Below are positions 59,410-64,000 of a stretch of 64,000 bases of DNA, piece by piece. This stretch comes from Mactromeris polynyma. Taxonomy: Eukaryota; Mollusca; Bivalvia; Venerida; Mactridae. Position numbers and translations under genes: made by a program. The stretch is taken from assembly GCA_032209605.1 (NCBI GenBank), contig JASFXZ010000043.1, positions 668,819-732,818 of the forward strand. Direction: 5' to 3'. A model generated the notes under the pieces. The model was not told the DNA's origin, searched no databases, and worked only from the letters and a program-made list of their open reading frames with translations. Each line of letters begins with the position of its first letter. Position 1 is the first letter of the stretch.

Positions 59410-61667
59410 CTGAAATATATCAATCTATTTCTTGATTATTTTGTCTACAAAAGCAGACATTTCCCCGTTTCAGCATGGTGGAGGCATAAAACCACTTCCA
59501 GGACTATAGAACTGACTTTCAGCATTGACTTAAATATGTCTACCATAATACTTTAATTTATGTATTTGCAGCCGTTTTCAAAGGGTTTTGATGAATTTTA
59601 AAATGATTAGCTTTTCAGGACGGTATGAAGATGACCAAGCACAGTTTCTGTACATAACTTTGTTCAATCTTCCTAAGGTTACAGTTGATTAAAAAGGCAA
59701 TAATACAAAATGTACTTGCAATTAATTCAGACTAGTTGTAGAAATAAGTTCAATGAACCATTTTAAATGCTGGGATTTATGATTTACTACAAATAAAATA
59801 GAGCTTTGTCAGTGTTTCCTTTATTTTAAATATATGCACATGACAATTAATTCCTCTTTGGTTGATATAAATGGTTTCATAATTTGTCCTATGGGAAGTA
59901 AGCCAGTACATGTATAATTTCTCTAGTTGACATACAGTCAGTCAGTATTGGAACATTGCAAGTATTACAGAGATTTATTGATCCACGTGTCTGAGCCACC
60001 GCTCTGTCATATTTGACAGCTCTCGGATTTTCTGTCAGTCTACTTAGTGCTTGTTTCAATACACATCAGACTGATTTGGTAAACAAATTATATTCATTAT
60101 CTGAGACTTCACTGAAGCTCAACGGTTACAGTTTTATATCAGTCTATTCTCCATTGAGCCAACAGGACATTATCATAGCATCCAGATTGAAGATGAGCAA
60201 GAAAGCCAACATGTTTTACTGTATGTATGTATGTATGTGTGCATGGTGAGCACAGAGAAGTATCAGAGAAGTGCACCTATAGCATTCATCAGTTTCATTC
60301 TTCATTACTAAATTCCTGTAACGTAAAACACAGATTCTAAACATCAGTTTAATACTTGGTACAATCTGTGCATATCTTTAATTGATTTATAATTGATAAA
60401 TAATTGATAAATAGTTGATATTAATCAATTAATTAACAAACCATAAATACAAAATCCTAAGCTATCAGTTTATCTGTTAAGCTACAAACATGTTATAATC
60501 ACAAATTTCCGTCAGAATAATTACTTAATTATTCCATCTTATTGCTGAATTTCATAAATATTTTATGTCCCTTTAAATATATTAGCCTACAAAATAGAAG
60601 TGGATAATATGCACAGATCTGACATTGTAACAAATTGCTTACCTCCGTTCTATTCCAAACACAAGATGAACTCCACTTTCCTCTCAAGTAATTAATGTTG
60701 TTTTTGTAGTAAATAACTTGAAGTGAAAGCCTAAGAGGCTTATAGTAAACTGAATACCTATGTGAGCAAAATATCTCTCTTTTTATATTAGTATTCTGGA
60801 GTAGTCTGGTTTCCTGCAACTTGTAATTAAGGCTAGAGATATAAATTATTGGTTTCTGATAGTGATGGCAAAATTGCTGTGTAAAATTGATCACGGTTTG
60901 TAGAATAGCGTCTGTCTTATTTCTTTGTTGATGTTAAAGCTTATTGGATTATACTCTTAATGTGTCTGATGACACTCGAGACATACTGGTACTCTAGATG
61001 CAGAGAATGTGATAAATATGGTTTATATTATAAGTTTGTTGCCATTGTGATTTAGTTCACAGACTACATGAGTGTGTAAAACGTTCAAGACGGGTTAAAA
61101 TTACCTGCATGAACCCCAGTACTACTTGATGAATTAATTCGGAACATTAAAGGTTCTATTCAGAAATATTTCATCAGTATATTTAATTACAGTTAGATAA
61201 AAACTTGGTTCAAAGTCCTTGTTCAAAGTATACTCGCAAACTGGGTTCTGGAAGTCATATGAATGCTTCCATGACCAAACCTGTATCAGTGTTGGTGGTT
61301 ATGACGTCCAGTGTTTCCCAATGAAACTAAGCTCTTTCTCGGAAGTGTCTTTGGTCACCTAATTTTGATTTATAGAATTAAATGAACTGGAAAACGTATA
61401 TACGTGTTACGTAATAATTTATTATCCCTTTGAAAAACAGATTTTTTTAGAGTTTATGTACATTTGAGGAAAGTGTTTCAGATGTCACCCGACATTATTT
61501 TGTTGCTTACTTTTGCATTTTGTTCCTTATATTGCTATAAAAAGAAAATTAGACGTCCGATTTTAATATGTTTGGTATTGAACGAAACTAGACGAAAATG
61601 TAAAAACCAGAGCATGGATTTTTTGTCACTGAAAGAGACTTTGTCCTGTAACAGCGCATATAAATTC
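59410..61667. other. TIMP upstream region within synapsin intron 5
   Basis: Presumed to hold the TIMP promoter and any 5' untranslated exon, but I could not assign a TATA box or start site. A short TGTA microsatellite is at about 60222-60240. Open frames at 60013-60249 (+) and 60529-60894 (-) are not recognised and look like chance. Confidence 0.35.
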
Positions 61668-61785
61668 TTCTCTGGGACTTCTTGTCTGGGACTTCTTCTC
61701 CGGGACTTCTTCTCTGGGACTTCTTCTCTGGGACTTCTTCTCTGGGACTTCTTCTCTGGGACTTCTTCTCTGGGACTTCTTCTCA
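61668..61785. repeat. 14-bp minisatellite, about 8 copies
   Basis: The unit is CTGGGACTTCTTCT, with a CCGGGAC variant near the left end. Because 14 is not a multiple of three, open frames through it cycle all three readings of the unit. Confidence 0.93.
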
Positions 61786-62893
61786 CTGAACCAATCTATT
61801 AAAGTGTGGCCTTCAGTATAATGTCAAGGACATTTATGAAGTGTTCAATTTGTCCTATCCTAGATTACAATGACTGTCAAGTGGTACACTACACTGTGGT
61901 GTGGGCGATGATAATCTATCTATTACCACTAATGGTATGTTAACAATGATTTAGTAACAGTTATTTATTGTTTTATCTGGTATCAGCAGGATATAATACA
62001 ACTAAACCATTCTGTGTATTACATGATATATATGTAATCATTTTGTGGTGTACATTCTTTTGTTAAAGTGCATAAATTTCCAGGCAACTCGTTCATCAAG
62101 GATGGATGTGAAAATGGCCTGACAAAACATGTACAACATGTATTACTTAATATGGAATGATAAATGAAATACATGAGTAGGTTATCATGGTATACCATAA
62201 TGGAAGGAAGCGATTATCATGATACTATATATGATAGTTATTGTTTGTTGCGTGGTAAGCCTAAGAGTACACATGCATAGTGGTATTAGACAAAATAATT
62301 TATCCGTCATTTCAGGTGACATAAAGTTGATTCATATGACTGTGTTAGTATGATACAATTAGGAAGAGTGAATGTATGTTTTGGCTTAAGTCTTGCATAC
62401 CTTTCACTTGAATCAGTTACATGTGTTAAGTAAATAGATATATAGCAAAACCATTACTTGGCCTTGCTATAAAACAAATATTTACTATGTTGGTTGTTGA
62501 TAACAGACTATGTTACATGTATTTCTGATTTATATAAACAACCTTATCAGGGTAAAGGATCACCGACCAACCCGTGAGTTGTGTGTAAATAAGATGTTAG
62601 AATAAACATTTTGGACACTGATTGATATTTTGTAAATATGTTGATGGCTGTGGTTTATCATGTGGGTACATTGACCTCTTTCTCAATCAAATCTACAATT
62701 ATCTGGATATATTCAAACAAAAAAGTAAATCACTTATTTCATGTGAGGTTACAATTTAGATCAGTCTTTGTTTCTAATATTTTAAGGAAAGGTTTCAGAT
62801 TTGGCTTGACACATTTTGAAATTACATGTATAAGAAAAACAAAGCCATTTTGCAGGTCTGATATTCATTAACAATTTCTGGAAAGCATAATTT
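61786..62893. other. Synapsin intron 5, unassigned sequence
   Basis: AT-rich, with no recognisable exon, array or transposon. Confidence 0.35.
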
Positions 62894-64000
62894 GGTCTAG
62901 GGACTGAGCACTTGACTATCTACAGGTTGTGTGTTCATTAAGTCTAGGGACTGAGCACTTGACTATCTACAGGTTGTGTATTGAGGTCTAGGGACTGAGC
63001 ACTTGACTATCTACAGGTTGTGTGTTCACAGAGGTCTAGGGACTGAGCACTTGACTATCTAGAGGTTGTGTGTTGAGGTCTAGGGACTGAGCACTTGACT
63101 ATCTAGAGGTTGTGTGTTGAGGTCTAGGGACTGAGCACTTGACTATCTACAGGTTGTGTGTTGAGGTCTAGGGACTGAGTACTTGACTATCTACAGGTTG
63201 TGTGTTCATGAGGTCTAGGGACTGAGCACTTGACTATCTACAGGTTGTGTGTTCACAGAGGTCTAGGGACTGAGCACTTGACTATCTAGAGGTTGTGTGT
63301 TGAGGTCTAGGGACTGAGCACTTGACTATCTACAGGTTGTGTGTTCACAGAGGTCTAGGGACTGAGCACTTGACTATCTACAGGTTGTGTGTTCACAGAG
63401 GTCTAGGGACTGAGCACTTGACTATCTACAGGTTGTGTGTTGAGGTCTAGGGACTGAGCACTTGACTATCTACAGGTTGTGTATAACGAGGTCTAGGGAC
63501 TGAGCACTTGACTATCTATAGGTTGTGTGTTCATGAGGTCTAGGGACTGAGCACTTGACTATCTACAGGTTGTGTGTTCATGAGGTCTAGGGACTGAGCA
63601 CTTGACTATCTACAGGTTGTGTGTTGAGGTCTAGGGACTGAGCACTTGACTATCTACAGGTTGTGTATAACGAGGTCTAGGGACTGAGCACTTGACTATC
63701 TACAGGTTGTGTGTTGAGGTCTAGGGACTGAGCACTTGACTATCTACAGGTTGTGTGTTCATGAGGTCTAGGGACTGAGCACTTGACTATCTACAGGTTG
63801 TGTGTTCATGAGGTCTAGGGACTGAGCACTTGACTATCTACAGGTTGTGTGTTGAGGTCTAGGGACTGAGCACTTGACTATCTACAGGTTGTGTATAACG
63901 AGGTCTAGGGACTGAGCACTTGACTATCTACAGGTTGTGTGTTCATGAGGTCTAGGGACTGAGCACTTGACTATCTACAGGTTGTGTGTTGAGGTCTAGG
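62894..64000. repeat. 39-48-bp minisatellite running off the window
   Basis: About 25 units share GGTCTAGGGACTGAGCACTT, GACTATCTACAGGTTGTGT and a variable linker. Linker types are GTTGA, GTTCATGA, GTTCACAGA and ATAACGA. The array is not closed at 64000. Confidence 0.96.

Noticed and set aside
60529..60894. 121-codon minus-strand open frame upstream of TIMP
   Set aside because: Composition looks like translated AT-rich non-coding DNA. No domain and no splice link to TIMP.
61464..61802. 112-codon open frame ending in SGTSSLGLLL repeats
   Set aside because: The repeat part is the 14-bp array read through three phases; the rest has no recognisable content.
37134..64000. Search for synapsin exon 6
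   Set aside because: I looked on the plus strand for the FPVVVKIGHAHSGMGK segment after a 3' splice site and saw no candidate, so no exon is claimed.

Overview
The window is eukaryotic, intron-rich, AT-rich genomic DNA from an animal, most likely a mollusc. The evidence is two interleaved metazoan genes with GT-AG introns, several tRNA-derived SINEs and pogo/Tigger-like MITEs, and a CTCTAGAGG-type dispersed repeat that I associate with bivalve and other mollusc genomes. The species assignment is inference; the animal assignment is firm. There are no bacterial-type genes, rRNA genes or CRISPR arrays.

Two genes can be modelled. (1) Synapsin runs on the + strand. Five coding exons (15553-15809, 23523-23580, 29771-29862, 32613-32763, 37044-37133) join in frame to 216 residues, from the start methionine and the N-terminal PKA-site domain A to the YPNHREM segment of the ATP-grasp-like C domain. 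The remaining exons lie beyond position 64000. (2) A complete TIMP (tissue inhibitor of metalloproteinases) gene lies on the - strand inside synapsin intron 5. Its five coding exons (59245-59365, 58693-58838, 55831-55942, 53914-54035, 52576-52788) encode 237 residues with a signal peptide and exactly 12 mature-chain cysteines. An antisense TIMP nested in a synapsin intron is known from vertebrates and Drosophila, so this window extends that linkage to what is probably a lophotrochozoan.

The rest is dominated by tandem repeats. More than twenty minisatellite arrays, with units of 14 to 92 bp and 2 to about 127 copies, fill roughly 27 kb, a little over 40% of the window. Nearly every large intron carries one to several arrays; synapsin intron 3 has none. 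Some contain splice-signal-like words. The clearest case is the 19-bp array at 56790-58696, whose unit is a copy of the TIMP exon 2/intron 2 donor and which starts at that exon boundary. Most long open frames here are artefacts of arrays whose unit length is a multiple of three.

Layout: 1-15289 is upstream sequence with degenerate mollusc-type repeats, five large arrays, SINEs and an inverted pair of dispersed repeats. 15290-37133 holds synapsin exons 1-5, with arrays in introns 1, 2 and 4. 37134-52575 is intron 5 with six arrays. 52576-59409 is TIMP. 59410-64000 is further intron 5 sequence upstream of TIMP, ending in an array that runs off the right edge.
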